NCBI GenBank assembly: GCA_029861955.1
Contig: JAOTYK010000011.1
Coordinates: 62,001 to 126,000 of the forward strand
Direction of reading: 5' to 3'
DNA: 64,000 nt
Source: Acidobacteriota bacterium
GTDB taxonomy: Bacteria; Acidobacteriota; Polarisedimenticolia; Polarisedimenticolales; Polarisedimenticolaceae
Shown: positions 36,159 to 45,536 of the stretch, piece after piece
Numbering within the stretch: the first letter of the stretch is position 1
Layout: each line of letters begins with the position of its first letter
Notes under the pieces: model-generated
The model's input: the letters and a program-made list of their open reading frames with translations, nothing else
Databases searched by the model: none
Told to the model about the DNA's origin: nothing
Translations under genes and position numbers: made by a program

Positions 36159-38888
36159 CTACGCCCGGGACGGGGGCTCCTCGAGGATCGAGTCCTTGAT
36201 CAGCTGCTGGCCGGCGGTCGCGGTGCGGAATCCGTACACGGTGACGGCCAGGGCGAGCAGCACGCCGAACAGTGCCGCCGGGAAATAGGGCGCCGAGAAG
36301 TCCGTCGTCAACGGGTAAACAACCACCAGATTTGCGACGAAAAGAGCCGCGACCAGCGCCAGCAGCCCGAATCGTTGAAGCACGAACAAGAAGATCGCCG
36401 CGTTGATGCAACCGAGCAGCGCGCCGATGAGCCATCCGGCCCTGGAGGGGGCGAATGCAGCGAACTGGGCGGCCACGAGAAACCCGTTGACCAGCATGTA
36501 GGCAACGAAAGCGATCCACTGCCGACGCAGGACGATCCGCGCCAGCAACAGCAGGACGAGGTGGAACATCGGAACCGCCAGCGAGACCAGACCAATCGTG
36601 AACAGCGTGCCGAGAGCGTGACGGCCCCCCTGCAACGCGAGCAAGAAATTGTTGTCCGGCAACGGGGGGATCAGCGCAAGGATCTCGCCGATCCACCCGA
36701 CCAGCCCGAAATAGACCGTCATGCCGACTCCGGCGGCGGAGCCGATCAGCAGATCTCTCCCGACCAGCGGATCGCGGAAACCCCCGACCAGTAACCGGCT
36801 CCATCCGACGACCACCTGAGGCCACAGCTTGCGCACATAGGGCTCGAGCGCCATGTAGGCGACCCAGCTGATCAACGCCAGCGAGAGCCCTCCGCCCAGC
36901 ACGATGGCGAAGATATTCACCTCACCGAGGTCGGCGACGTGGTGCCCGCCAAATACCCACGACAGAATACGTAAACCCAGGATCGCCCCGGCGAGCCGGA
37001 AGGCGCCCCTTCGGTCGCCACGCCCAAGACGGATATTTCGCACCGCCAGAAAGACCGCACCGATCGCCAGTGTGGCGAGGATTGAGATTACGGTGATCCA
37101 CAAGACAAGCTGCGCCTTGTTCGACGCCTGTTGTGCCGTCTGTGTCTCTCCCGTCCACGCCCATTCGTCCGGTGTGACCATGTTGAAGTAGACGGGCCTG
37201 CCACGAACGGCGGCCGCCTCGATGCGGACGGGGAGGTCCTGTTGATCCGGAAGCACGCCGGACCAGGCCATTCTGGCGTCGGAGAAGAGCTTCGGTCGCA
37301 CCGTCGGCGTCGTCGAATCGAACTGCGTGATGTCGAGTCCGGCGGCGTCAAACAGCGAGGTCCAGTCCGGACTTGGTGCCGGTTCTGTCTCGTCGCCGTA
37401 GTACGACGGTACGGCCTTGAAGTAGACGAGCTTCCCACGCAGATCGAGTTGAACAGTGACGGCACCAAAGCTGGGAAGCGGATCGTTCCAGTTGACGACA
37501 CCCCGTGGACTGGTGGGCATCAGGGTTCCATCGTCCTGGCGATAGACCACGGACAGGACCTGCTGGCCGGCGAGCGACAGTTCATCCCAGGCGGCCTCGA
37601 CTCCCTTCTCCCGTGCCACCCGGATGATCTTGCCCTGGTCGAGGTTGAGCCAGGTCGCCGAGTCCACCGGAGGATCGTCGTAGCCGAACGAGACGACCCG
37701 CGCGCGCGCGTTCTCTTTCAGCGCCTCCATGGACTTCTCCATCGTCACGCGGGAGTAGATGGCCTGGCGCCCGGCCAGGACCGCCGCGATCACGACGCCA
37801 ACGAAGGTCGCGGCCAGGAGCCCCACAGCGATTCCCGACCGAAGGCCACCGGCGGGTCCGGCGGCGGCGACCATGTCCGGCGACGGCGTCTCACCGGCGG
37901 CCAGCGCGGCGGCCAATGGATCCCCACCGGGAAGCGCCGCCGCTACCGAGAGCGCCGACGCAGGCCGTCGGGTCGGGTCGCGTTCCAGGCAACGCTGGAC
38001 CACCTGCTCCACCACAGGGTTCATGTGGTCGACCAGCGAGGACGGCGCGGTCGGCGTCGTTTCTTCCTGTAGTTTGAGGATCTCCGCAGGGCTCTTGCCC
38101 TCGAACGCCTTCCGACCGGTGAAGACTTCGTAGAGCACGAGACCCAGAGAGTAGAGGTCGCTACGGACCGAGACCTGCTTCCCCGACAGCTGCTCGGGAG
38201 CCATGTAGGTCGGCGTGCCGGCGCGAATTTCTGTTCCCTCGATGGTGTCGGCGTAACCGGCCAGGCCGAAGTCCGTGATCTTGACCCGTCCCCGTCCATC
38301 GATCATCACGTTGGCCGGCTTGAGGTCGCGATGCAGGATGCCCTGGTCGTGGGCGGCTGCAAGTCCGGCGCAGAGTTGCCGGGCGATCTCCGTTCCCCGC
38401 TCCTCCGGAAGTCGTCCGACCCGGCGCAGCAATGTGGACAGGTCGTCGCCGTCGACGAATTCCATGGAGAGAAAGTGACGGCCTTCGATCTCGCCGACGT
38501 CGTACACGCGACAGACGTTCGAGTGAGCCACCTGACGCGCGATGCGGATCTCCCCGAGAAACCGATGGAGTCGCGCCTGGTCGTGCTCCAACTTTTCCGG
38601 CAAGAACTTCAACGCCACCGGTTGGCCCAGCACGAGGTCGTCGGCCCGGTAGACCTCACCCATGCCACCCTTGCCGATCATTCCGACGATGCGGTAGCGC
38701 TCGGCCACCATCGTGCCGGGGACGAAGCGCGACCCGTCGAGGGAGGGATGGCTAGCGTGTCGCGACGGCGTGTCGCCGAAACTGGTCGCCGTCGGGGCCG
38801 AGGAGACGGAAGAGATCTCGGTGGCGCAGTGGCTGCAGAAACGACTTCCGTCCGGAACTTCGCTGGCGCAAGTCGGGCATCGCAGCAT
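36159..38888 (-). CDS. Ser/Thr protein kinase with zinc ribbon and multi-TM receptor region
   Basis: The 909-aa protein begins with a zinc ribbon (LRCPTCASEVPDGSRFCSHC, two CxxC knuckles) followed by a Hanks kinase (MIGKGGMGEVYRADD, HRDLKPANVM, TDFGLA, TYMAPEQL) to about residue 320. A TM helix near 350-375 leads to an extracytoplasmic domain (about 380-600), then another TM and six to eight further TM helices to the end. This is a receptor-type kinase with a polytopic C-terminus. The extracytoplasmic domain is unrecognised. Its first 26 residues carry the zinc ribbon, so the start is secure. Confidence 0.92.
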   Translation of the reverse strand: MLRCPTCASEVPDGSRFCSHCATEISSVSSAPTATSFGDTPSRHASHPSLDGSRFVPGTMVAERYRIVGMIGKGGMGEVYRADDLVLGQPVALKFLPEKLEHDQARLHRFLGEIRIARQVAHSNVCRVYDVGEIEGRHFLSMEFVDGDDLSTLLRRVGRLPEERGTEIARQLCAGLAAAHDQGILHRDLKPANVMIDGRGRVKITDFGLAGYADTIEGTEIRAGTPTYMAPEQLSGKQVSVRSDLYSLGLVLYEVFTGRKAFEGKSPAEILKLQEETTPTAPSSLVDHMNPVVEQVVQRCLERDPTRRPASALSVAAALPGGDPLAAALAAGETPSPDMVAAAGPAGGLRSGIAVGLLAATFVGVVIAAVLAGRQAIYSRVTMEKSMEALKENARARVVSFGYDDPPVDSATWLNLDQGKIIRVAREKGVEAAWDELSLAGQQVLSVVYRQDDGTLMPTSPRGVVNWNDPLPSFGAVTVQLDLRGKLVYFKAVPSYYGDETEPAPSPDWTSLFDAAGLDITQFDSTTPTVRPKLFSDARMAWSGVLPDQQDLPVRIEAAAVRGRPVYFNMVTPDEWAWTGETQTAQQASNKAQLVLWITVISILATLAIGAVFLAVRNIRLGRGDRRGAFRLAGAILGLRILSWVFGGHHVADLGEVNIFAIVLGGGLSLALISWVAYMALEPYVRKLWPQVVVGWSRLLVGGFRDPLVGRDLLIGSAAGVGMTVYFGLVGWIGEILALIPPLPDNNFLLALQGGRHALGTLFTIGLVSLAVPMFHLVLLLLARIVLRRQWIAFVAYMLVNGFLVAAQFAAFAPSRAGWLIGALLGCINAAIFLFVLQRFGLLALVAALFVANLVVVYPLTTDFSAPYFPAALFGVLLALAVTVYGFRTATAGQQLIKDSILEEPPSRA

Positions 38889-38971
38889 GGGTAGATCCTT
38901 CGGAGAAGATTACCGCGCGCTTCTCAGTGCGGAGTCTACCTCAGTCGAGAGATGAGGCTATTGACTATGAG

Positions 38972-39030
38972 AAAAGGGGACAGATTTATTTTTCTGATCG
39001 ACGATCAGAAAAATAAATCTGTCCCCTTTT
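38972..39030. repeat. 59-bp perfect REP palindrome
   Basis: Two 29-bp arms, perfectly complementary, flank a single A at 39001. The outer 22 nt of each arm equal the motif at 35399-35420, so this is two head-to-head REP units. On both strands it forms a stem with CCCCTTTT at its 3' end and could also terminate transcription after the ATP-grasp gene, whose stop lies 5 nt to the right. Such paired units are expected REPIN-like products of a RAYT, here probably a different one. Confidence 0.8.
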
Positions 39031-39035
39031 TGCCC

Positions 39036-40076
39036 TCACTCCTGCCACTGGGCGCGATAACTCAGCCCCAGTTGTAGGATCTTTTGTAACAGGACGCTAT
39101 ACGGCGTCCCGCTGACCTCGGCACTATCCGCAAACTCGCCGCCGTACTGCAGCTCCGGATTCGGGTTGGCCTCCAGGACGTACAGCTTCCCATCCTCTTC
39201 CATCCGCAAGTCGATCCGTGCATAGCCGGACAGATTGAGCAACCGATAGGTTCGCTTGCAGATGTGATGGATTCGCCGCTCCAACTCCTTATCGATTCCC
39301 GTCGCCTGACGGTAATCGACGCCAAGCTTCTCTTGATATTTGGGATCCCATTTCACCTTGGCGGTGGCGATCAACGGGGTCTCGTCCGACACGTTCTTGA
39401 AGACCAGCTCCCAGACCGGCAAGACCTTCAACCGGTAGTTCCCCAGCACCCCAACGTAGAACTCGCGGCCGTCGATGAAACGTTCGGCGATGGCGTCGGT
39501 CCCCAGCTGGCGATGGATGAACTCGGCTCGCTCCTTCAACTGCGCCGCGTCTTGAACCAGCGACGCCTGGGCGATACCCAGCGACGCCTCCTCGGTCAAC
39601 GACTTGACCAGCATCGGGTAACGCAGTTTTTTCGATGGCCGGATCCCCTGCCCAAGCGGGTAGACCGCAAAATCCGGCACCGGCACCCGATGAAAGGCCA
39701 ACACCTTTTTCGAAAGTGCCTTGTCATGGGCCAGCATCAACCCACGCGGATTGCATCCGGTGTAACGGCTCCTCATCAACTCAAGATAGCTGACCACATG
39801 CTGGTCGTAGACCGCGACGCCGTGAAACTCCTCCAACAGATTGAAGGTGACGTGGGGCTTGAAGTCCATGATCGCCCGTCGCAGGACACCGAGATCGCTG
39901 TCCACCCCTAACGGCAGCACCTCGTGCCCCAGCTCGGCACGCAACGTCTCGAGGACGTCGAACTCCGTCTTGAACGGCTGCATCTGCTTCTCGTCCAGCC
40001 CTTCGATCGAGTCCGGAGGTACGAGATCCGCGTGCATCAACTGCATGACCCTGAGCTTGCGCGGTTTCTTTTTCAT
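39036..40076 (-). CDS. ATP-grasp ligase (D-Ala-D-Ala ligase-like)
   Basis: The 346-aa protein has an ATP-grasp fold: an N-terminal Rossmann-like part (LRVMQLMHADLVPP, DFKPHVTFNLLEEFHGVAVY), a lid (YTGCNPRGLMLAHDKALSKK) and a catalytic part with MLVKSLTEEASLGIAQASLV, AERFIDGREFYVGVLGNY and the Mg-binding YARIDLRMEEDGKLYVLEAN. It resembles D-Ala-D-Ala ligases, but the gene next door is a zincin, not a peptidoglycan gene, so another peptide-bond substrate is likely. It overlaps the zincin gene by ATGA and is translated after it. Confidence 0.88.
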   Translation of the reverse strand: MKKKPRKLRVMQLMHADLVPPDSIEGLDEKQMQPFKTEFDVLETLRAELGHEVLPLGVDSDLGVLRRAIMDFKPHVTFNLLEEFHGVAVYDQHVVSYLELMRSRYTGCNPRGLMLAHDKALSKKVLAFHRVPVPDFAVYPLGQGIRPSKKLRYPMLVKSLTEEASLGIAQASLVQDAAQLKERAEFIHRQLGTDAIAERFIDGREFYVGVLGNYRLKVLPVWELVFKNVSDETPLIATAKVKWDPKYQEKLGVDYRQATGIDKELERRIHHICKRTYRLLNLSGYARIDLRMEEDGKLYVLEANPNPELQYGGEFADSAEVSGTPYSVLLQKILQLGLSYRAQWQE

Positions 40077-41101
40077 ACCGGGATCTCGAACCGACGGGCG
40101 TGAAGACAACTCATCGTGTGGACCGTCACCAGCACGATCGCCTGAGTCTCGGTCCGAGACGGCACCATGGTCAGCCGCAGTTTCAACACGCGACACCTCT
40201 CGATCATGTCCTGCAGCACCTGGTCCACGGTGTAGACGTTGGAGTTGGTGTACTCGGCGATGATGCCGCGGATCTTTGGACGAAGACGACGGAGAAAGGT
40301 CGATGCCGGTGGCCGTCTGGCGTGTCGTGGGTCGTCGGAGAACAACCGCTTGAGGTCGCGGTCGTAGACATCGGGCCACGCCAACCCATAGCGACTGCGT
40401 TTGCTGCGGTAGTAATTCTTCAGCGTCATCCGCAACTTCGACACCGGTTCGAGATGGGCCTTCGAGCGCACCGGCGCCGGTTTCCCGAGGACCTCCTCCT
40501 TCATCAATTCATCGACGAACTGCAGCTTGGCCAGCGCCTTGGGCCAGTCGGCGTACTGCTTGCGCCAGTTCAGTCGTGGGGTCAGCCAGACCGCAAACGT
40601 CTCGGCAAAGTCTTCCGCCGGGTGGGCCTGGGCGTACCAGGCGTCCAGGTGCAGAACAAACGCGCGGCTCGATGGACGAGGACGATAGATCCGTGGATAG
40701 GGCTGGGAGTAAAGGCCGAACACGTCGCGCCAGCGTTTGCGTCGGTGCAGACGATAGGCCGTGTCGATGGCATGCCCGGTCTCGTGACGGAGCAGACGCA
40801 TGCAGGCCGTCGAGCTGCCCCCTTCCACCTCCAGCATCTGCCGGAGTTCCAGCTTCATCAGCCGTGGGTGAGCCAGGAAGAACGGGATCGCCACGCCGGG
40901 GACGCCGTCGGGTGAGAACCACTCGCTGGAGAGCCACGCATGAGGACGGAAGCCGATGCCACGACGATCCAACTCAGCGTAGAGTCGCTGCACCCGACGC
41001 TCGAGGGGCGTTCCCTCGAGGGTCAGGTCCAGGTCACAGAGCCGCTCGTCGAGGAGCGACTCGTCGTCGTAGTGGGTCCAGTCCCGTCTACGTCGCGCCA
41101 C
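40073..41101 (-). CDS. Putative zinc metallopeptidase of the ATP-grasp pair
   Basis: The 342-aa protein has a zincin motif H106-E107-T-G-H110 in MRLLRHETGHAIDTAYRL. The downstream acidic helix HPAEDFAETFAVWL (E163, E167) is a good third-ligand candidate. No signal peptide is present, so it is probably cytoplasmic. The GTG start at 41101 has GAGG close by. It begins 20 nt after nrdJ stops and overlaps the ATP-grasp gene by ATGA, so the two form a unit. Homologous pairs occur in other bacteria as I recall, with unknown substrate. Confidence 0.8.
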   Translation of the reverse strand: MARRRRDWTHYDDESLLDERLCDLDLTLEGTPLERRVQRLYAELDRRGIGFRPHAWLSSEWFSPDGVPGVAIPFFLAHPRLMKLELRQMLEVEGGSSTACMRLLRHETGHAIDTAYRLHRRKRWRDVFGLYSQPYPRIYRPRPSSRAFVLHLDAWYAQAHPAEDFAETFAVWLTPRLNWRKQYADWPKALAKLQFVDELMKEEVLGKPAPVRSKAHLEPVSKLRMTLKNYYRSKRSRYGLAWPDVYDRDLKRLFSDDPRHARRPPASTFLRRLRPKIRGIIAEYTNSNVYTVDQVLQDMIERCRVLKLRLTMVPSRTETQAIVLVTVHTMSCLHARRFEIPV

Positions 41102-41121
41102 GTCGCCTCACTCGCCGGGGA

Positions 41122-43896
41122 TCAGGAACAACCGCTGGTGGCCCCGCAGTTGACGCAGGCGTAGCAGGCGGCGTTACGGATCATGATCGCCCCACACTCG
41201 TGACACGGCGGCGCGTCGGCCTGGGCCACGAACACCTCTCGCTCGCGGGCGGATCGAGTCTCGCCGTTGCCGTCGGCGGTCTCCTGAGCGTCCCCACTGC
41301 CTTCGTCGATAGAGATCTCCGGCTGGTTCTCCGTCGGCAGGAACTCCTGGGCCAACCAACGGAAGACGTAGTCGACGATCGACTTGGCGATCGGGATATC
41401 CGGGTTTCCGGTGAAGCCCGACGGCTCGAAGCGAACGTGGGTGAACTTGTCCACCAGGAATCGCAACTCGACACCATGTTGGAGCGAGAACGAGATAGCG
41501 GTGGCGAAGGAGTCTGCGAATCCGGCCAACGTCGAACCGGCCTTACCCAGCGTAATGAAGATCTCACCGGGCATGCCGTCGGCGTACAGGCCGACGGTCA
41601 TGTAACCCTCGAAACCGCCCACGCTGAATTTGTGGGTCTTCGAGTCGCGGGTGTCAGTCAGCTTGCGGCGAGCTGCACCGGGGGGAAGCGGCGCGGCGTC
41701 GACGGCGATCGCGTCCGTCTTACTCTTGCCGGTGGAGAGCGGCTGGGTACGCTTGCAGCCGTCACGATAGATCGCGATCGACTTGAGGCCCAGACGCCAG
41801 GCTTCGATGTAGGCCTCTTCGATGTCCTCGATGGTGACCGTTGACGGCATGTTGACGGTCTTCGAGATGGCGCCCGACAGGTACGGCTGAACGGCGGCCA
41901 TCATCTTGATGTGACCCATCGGCTCGATCGAACGACTGCCGTTGGCAGGCTTGAAGGCACAGTCGAAGATCGGCAGATGCTCGTCCTTCAGCTGGGGGCA
42001 ATCCTCGATGGTGTCGTTCTCGTCGATGTAGTCGACGATCTTCTGGATGTCGGCCATCTCGTAGCCCAGCTTCTTGAGCGAGAGCGGCACGCTGTTGTTG
42101 ATGATCTTGAACAGGCCGCCACCGACAAGCTTCTTGTACTTGACCAGTGCCAGATCCGGCTCGATCCCGGTGGTGTCGCAATCCATCATGAAGGCGATGG
42201 TGCCGGTCGGTGCCAGGACGGTGGTCTGGGAATTGCGATAGCCGTGCTCCGTGCCCGTCGTGACGGCATCGGCCCAGGCTCCACGAGCAGCGGCGAGGAG
42301 GTCCGACGGCACGGACGTGTCGTCGATCCCGTCGGCGTGAGACTGATGCTTCCGCATCACCTTGATGAACGGCTCGCGATTCCGCTCGTAGCCGTCGAAC
42401 GCGCCGTTGTGGGCGGCGATGTTGGCGGAGGTCGTGTAGGCGTGACCACACATCAGTGCGGTGATGGCGGCGGCGTAGGCGCGCCCCTCGTCGGAGTTAT
42501 AGGCGTTGCCCCGAGACATCAACAACGCGCCCAGGTTGGCATAGCCAAGACCCAGCGGACGGAACTTGTGGGAGTTCTCGCCGATCGGCGGTGTCGGGTA
42601 CGACGCGTTATCGACCCAGATCTCCATCGCGGAGATCGTGACCTCGACGGCATGCTTGAACGACGCGATGTCGAACTCGCCGTCGGGGCGACGGAATCGC
42701 ATGAGATTCAACGAGGCCAGATTGCAGGCCGAGTTGTCGAGGAACATGTACTCGCTGCACGGATTGGAGGCGTTGATGCGATCGGTGTTGGGACAGGTGT
42801 GCCACGCGTTGATCGTCGTGTCGTACTGGATGCCGGGATCGCCGCAGATCCAGGCGGCGTCGGCCATTTCACGCATCAGCTTGCGGGCGCGGTAGGTCTC
42901 GATCGGGCGTTTGTCGGTGACGGCACGCGTCGAGAACTCGCCATCGTTGAGGACGGCCCGCATGAAGTCGTCATTGACACGAACCGAGTGATTGGCGTTC
43001 TGGAAGAAGACCGAATCGTAGGCTCCACCGACGACGTTGAACTCGCCGGAGTAGCCGGCGTCGATGAGCGTCCAGGCCTTCTTCTCTTCGTTGGCCTTGG
43101 AGGTGATGAACTCCTCGATATCCGGATGCTCCGCGTCGAGGATGACCATCTTGGCGGCGCGACGAGTCTTGCCACCGGACTTGATGACACCGGCGAACGC
43201 GTCGTAGCCCTTCATGAACGAGACCGGACCGGAGGCCGTTCCGCCCCCGCCAAGCGTCTCCTTGCTGGAGCGGATCGTGGAGAGATTCGAACCGGTGCCG
43301 GAACCGAATTTGAACAGCATCCCCTCGGTCTTGGCCAGATCGAGGATCGAACCCATCGTGTCTTCCACCGCGTTGATGAAACAGGCCGAGACCTGCGGAT
43401 GCTCCTCGACCCCACAGTTGAACCAGACCGGCGAGTTGAACGAGACCATCTGATTGACCAGGAGGTGGGTCAACTCGTGCTCGAAACTCTCCGCGTCTTC
43501 TGGGCTGGCAAAGTAGTCGCCGTCTCGACCCCAGCTGGCCGCCGTCTTGGCCACCCGATCGATCAGTTGCCGAACGCTGGTCTCCCGCTCCGGGGTTCCC
43601 ATGAGCCCGCGAAAGTACTTCTGGGCGACCACGTTGGTCGCCAGCTGGGACCAGAACTTCGGGACCTCGACGTTCCGCTGCTCGAACGCGATCTCGCCCT
43701 TCTCGTTGGTGATGACCGCGTCCCTCAGCTCCCATTCCAGCGCATCGTAGGGATGGACGCCGGCCTGGGTGAATCGACGCGGGACCCGGAGGCCACGACG
43801 CGGATCATGGCTCCCGTCGGTGCGTTCCGCAGCATGCTCGCCGACGACCTGGGGGCTAGGGTTTTTCTTGGAAGTTTCGCGGTCGGAACGGAGCAT
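41122..43896 (-). CDS. nrdJ: Class II (adenosylcobalamin-dependent) ribonucleotide reductase
   Basis: NrdJ reduces ribonucleotides to deoxyribonucleotides with B12 as radical source. The 924-aa protein has ATP-independent N-terminal FNSPVWFNCGVEEHPQVSAC, the active-site NPCSEYMFLDNSACNLASLN, and the glycyl-like loop LAPTGTIAFMMDCDTTGIEP. The C-terminus has a zinc ribbon-like CHECGAIMIRNAACYACVNC with a final CS. The ATG at 43896 follows GGAGG. No B12 riboswitch is visible upstream, so regulation may rest on the promoter alone. Downstream, the zincin gene begins after 20 nt. Confidence 0.97.
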   Translation of the reverse strand: MLRSDRETSKKNPSPQVVGEHAAERTDGSHDPRRGLRVPRRFTQAGVHPYDALEWELRDAVITNEKGEIAFEQRNVEVPKFWSQLATNVVAQKYFRGLMGTPERETSVRQLIDRVAKTAASWGRDGDYFASPEDAESFEHELTHLLVNQMVSFNSPVWFNCGVEEHPQVSACFINAVEDTMGSILDLAKTEGMLFKFGSGTGSNLSTIRSSKETLGGGGTASGPVSFMKGYDAFAGVIKSGGKTRRAAKMVILDAEHPDIEEFITSKANEEKKAWTLIDAGYSGEFNVVGGAYDSVFFQNANHSVRVNDDFMRAVLNDGEFSTRAVTDKRPIETYRARKLMREMADAAWICGDPGIQYDTTINAWHTCPNTDRINASNPCSEYMFLDNSACNLASLNLMRFRRPDGEFDIASFKHAVEVTISAMEIWVDNASYPTPPIGENSHKFRPLGLGYANLGALLMSRGNAYNSDEGRAYAAAITALMCGHAYTTSANIAAHNGAFDGYERNREPFIKVMRKHQSHADGIDDTSVPSDLLAAARGAWADAVTTGTEHGYRNSQTTVLAPTGTIAFMMDCDTTGIEPDLALVKYKKLVGGGLFKIINNSVPLSLKKLGYEMADIQKIVDYIDENDTIEDCPQLKDEHLPIFDCAFKPANGSRSIEPMGHIKMMAAVQPYLSGAISKTVNMPSTVTIEDIEEAYIEAWRLGLKSIAIYRDGCKRTQPLSTGKSKTDAIAVDAAPLPPGAARRKLTDTRDSKTHKFSVGGFEGYMTVGLYADGMPGEIFITLGKAGSTLAGFADSFATAISFSLQHGVELRFLVDKFTHVRFEPSGFTGNPDIPIAKSIVDYVFRWLAQEFLPTENQPEISIDEGSGDAQETADGNGETRSAREREVFVAQADAPPCHECGAIMIRNAACYACVNCGATSGCS

Positions 43897-43944
43897 TTAC
43901 GGTCCTCCAGGGGGGATGTTCAGGCGTCAGACGAAACGAGCTGG

Positions 43945-43974
43945 AATGTAGCAGTCACCTCTAAAACGCGTCAA
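43945..43974 (-). promoter_or_regulatory. nrdJ promoter
   Basis: On the minus strand TTGACG (43969-43974) and TACATT (43945-43950) are 18 nt apart. The leader to the ATG is about 40-45 nt. The AT-rich CCACAATATTTGTC at 43993-44006 upstream has a faint likeness to an NrdR half-pair but lacks one base and a second copy. Confidence 0.6.
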
Positions 43975-44132
43975 GCAAAAACCGAGGAACGGCCACAATA
44001 TTTGTCACCGACGACGGGCTCGACCCCAAGATGTAGTGGTTCTACCCGAGACGACCGATCCGGCGCAACCCCAGTCTGGTTGCGACATTTTACATCATCG
44101 GGCGAGGGATTTCGACTCCTCAGATTGAGGAT

Positions 44133-44462
44133 CTAGGGGCCGTCCGTCGACTCGAAAAAACTGAGCCAATCGGGGTCCGGATCGATGAAGCAGACCCCCA
44201 TCCCGCAATCCAGGACATGGGCCAGCTGCGGCGGCACTTTCTTGGCCCAGACGACCCGCGCCCACATCGTAAACGTCTGCTCGTCAATCTTCAGCTCGAC
44301 CTGCAGCGTGGTGCCGGGGGCGAAGACCGAATTGGTCCCGATGTAGAGTCCGGTGGGTGAGACATTGCGGGTAAAGCCGGTACGGTTCAGTGCGTCCACG
44401 CCGTAGCGCACACGCACACGCTTCCTGGCTCGATCCGTATCGCGTTTCTCGCCTAGCGCCAT
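44133..44462 (-). CDS. PilZ domain protein
   Basis: The 109-aa protein has a PilZ-like core: RARKRVRVRYGVDALN at the N-terminus (R-x-x-x-R of the c-di-GMP site), then TRNVSPTGLYIGTNSVFAPG (the D/NxSxxG element) and LQVELKIDEQTFTMWARVVW. Canonical PilZ binds c-di-GMP; the arginines present make binding plausible. It is the last gene of a leftward unit behind queG with a 30-nt gap. It may regulate motility or polysaccharide, but no direct partner is adjacent. Confidence 0.85.
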   Translation of the reverse strand: MALGEKRDTDRARKRVRVRYGVDALNRTGFTRNVSPTGLYIGTNSVFAPGTTLQVELKIDEQTFTMWARVVWAKKVPPQLAHVLDCGMGVCFIDPDPDWLSFFESTDGP

Positions 44463-44492
44463 CGCGATGATCCCCCCGCGGCCCTCATCCTA

Positions 44493-45536
44493 TCACCGAG
44501 AACGGCCTTCGATCTGTGCGATCGCCCAGGTCACGCTCTCACGAATGTGGGGTTGCGGATCCTCTCGATGCTTCCGCAAAAGCTCCAGATGCCGCCGATC
44601 GCCTTGATTGCCGAGGACAATGGCCGCGTTGCGACGCATGCCATCCCAGCGCGCGCGCATCAGCGGCGTGCCCGAATACCGCACCCGAAACGTCACCTCG
44701 TCAAGATCCAACAAGTCCGCCGGATCGAGTCCTCGGAGATCGTCTCGCGATTCGATGGACGCGGGGTCTGCCTCCTCGGCGAACCGCTCGTTCCATGGGC
44801 AGACGTCCTGACAGACGTCGCAACCGAAGACCCAGCCGTCAAGACCCGATCGAATCGACTCCGGGATCGACCCTCGATGCTCGATCGTCCAGTACGAGAT
44901 GCAGCGAGTCGCATCAACGACCCCATCGGCGACGATGGCGTCGGTGGGACACGCATCGAGACAGGCCGTGCAGGTCCCACAATGATCGGCGTGAGGGCCA
45001 TCGGCGTCCGCCTGCAACGACGCGCAGGTCAGGAGCTCTCCTAGCAGCAGCCACGATCCTCGACCCTGGGTCAGCAGGTTGGCGTTCTTCCCGATCCACC
45101 CGATCCCCGACTGCTGAGCCCAGCCCCGTTCGAGGATCGGTGCGGTATCCACGAACGCTCTCGTCGCCTGCCCACTCTCGTCCTCGAGCCACTGCGCCAG
45201 ATGTTTCAGTCGTTTCCCCATCACCTTGTGATAGTCGCGGCTCTGAGCGTAGCGGGCGACACGACCGAATCGATCCGGCGGAGGCTTCGGTGTCTCCCTC
45301 CAGTAGTTCATCGTCACCGTCACGACGCTGCGACAGTCCGGCACGACGGCGCTCGGGTCTTTCCGGCGTTCAGGGTGGCGGTCCATCCACGCCATGGTCC
45401 CGTGGAATCCGTGGCCCAGCCAGGCCGCCAGCGCGGCACCGTCACGCGGCAACGGCGCAGCATCCGCGATGGCGATGTCATCGAACCCCTCGTCGACGGC
45501 CCGCCGCTTCAACGCATCGGTCAGCGTGTCAGCCAT
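44493..45536 (-). CDS. queG: Epoxyqueuosine reductase QueG
   Basis: QueG reduces epoxyqueuosine to queuosine in tRNA using cobalamin and two [4Fe-4S] clusters. From ATG 45536 it is 347 aa. Evidence is the N-terminal cobalamin-binding domain (VPDCRSVVTVTMNYWR, ILERGWAQQSGIGWIGKN), ferredoxin cysteines in CGTCTACLDACPTDAI and CDVCQDVCPWN, and the C-terminal HEAT-like tail (MRRNAAIVLGNQGDRRHLEL). Its start overlaps the trmJ stop by 8 nt. A longer upstream frame reads into trmJ and is not used. It sits in a tRNA-modification pair with the TrmJ-like gene. Confidence 0.95.
   Translation of the reverse strand: MADTLTDALKRRAVDEGFDDIAIADAAPLPRDGAALAAWLGHGFHGTMAWMDRHPERRKDPSAVVPDCRSVVTVTMNYWRETPKPPPDRFGRVARYAQSRDYHKVMGKRLKHLAQWLEDESGQATRAFVDTAPILERGWAQQSGIGWIGKNANLLTQGRGSWLLLGELLTCASLQADADGPHADHCGTCTACLDACPTDAIVADGVVDATRCISYWTIEHRGSIPESIRSGLDGWVFGCDVCQDVCPWNERFAEEADPASIESRDDLRGLDPADLLDLDEVTFRVRYSGTPLMRARWDGMRRNAAIVLGNQGDRRHLELLRKHREDPQPHIRESVTWAIAQIEGRSR

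Noticed and set aside
43897-44132. Cobalamin riboswitch or NrdR box before nrdJ
   Set aside because: No B12-box (GCCACTG) is visible, and the NrdR-like CCACAATATTTGTC lacks a base and a second copy.
41911-44136. A 741-codon open frame antisense to nrdJ
   Set aside because: It mirrors the nrdJ coding sequence, has Arg/Asp/His-rich low-information translation and no ribosome site; nrdJ on the other strand has all family motifs.
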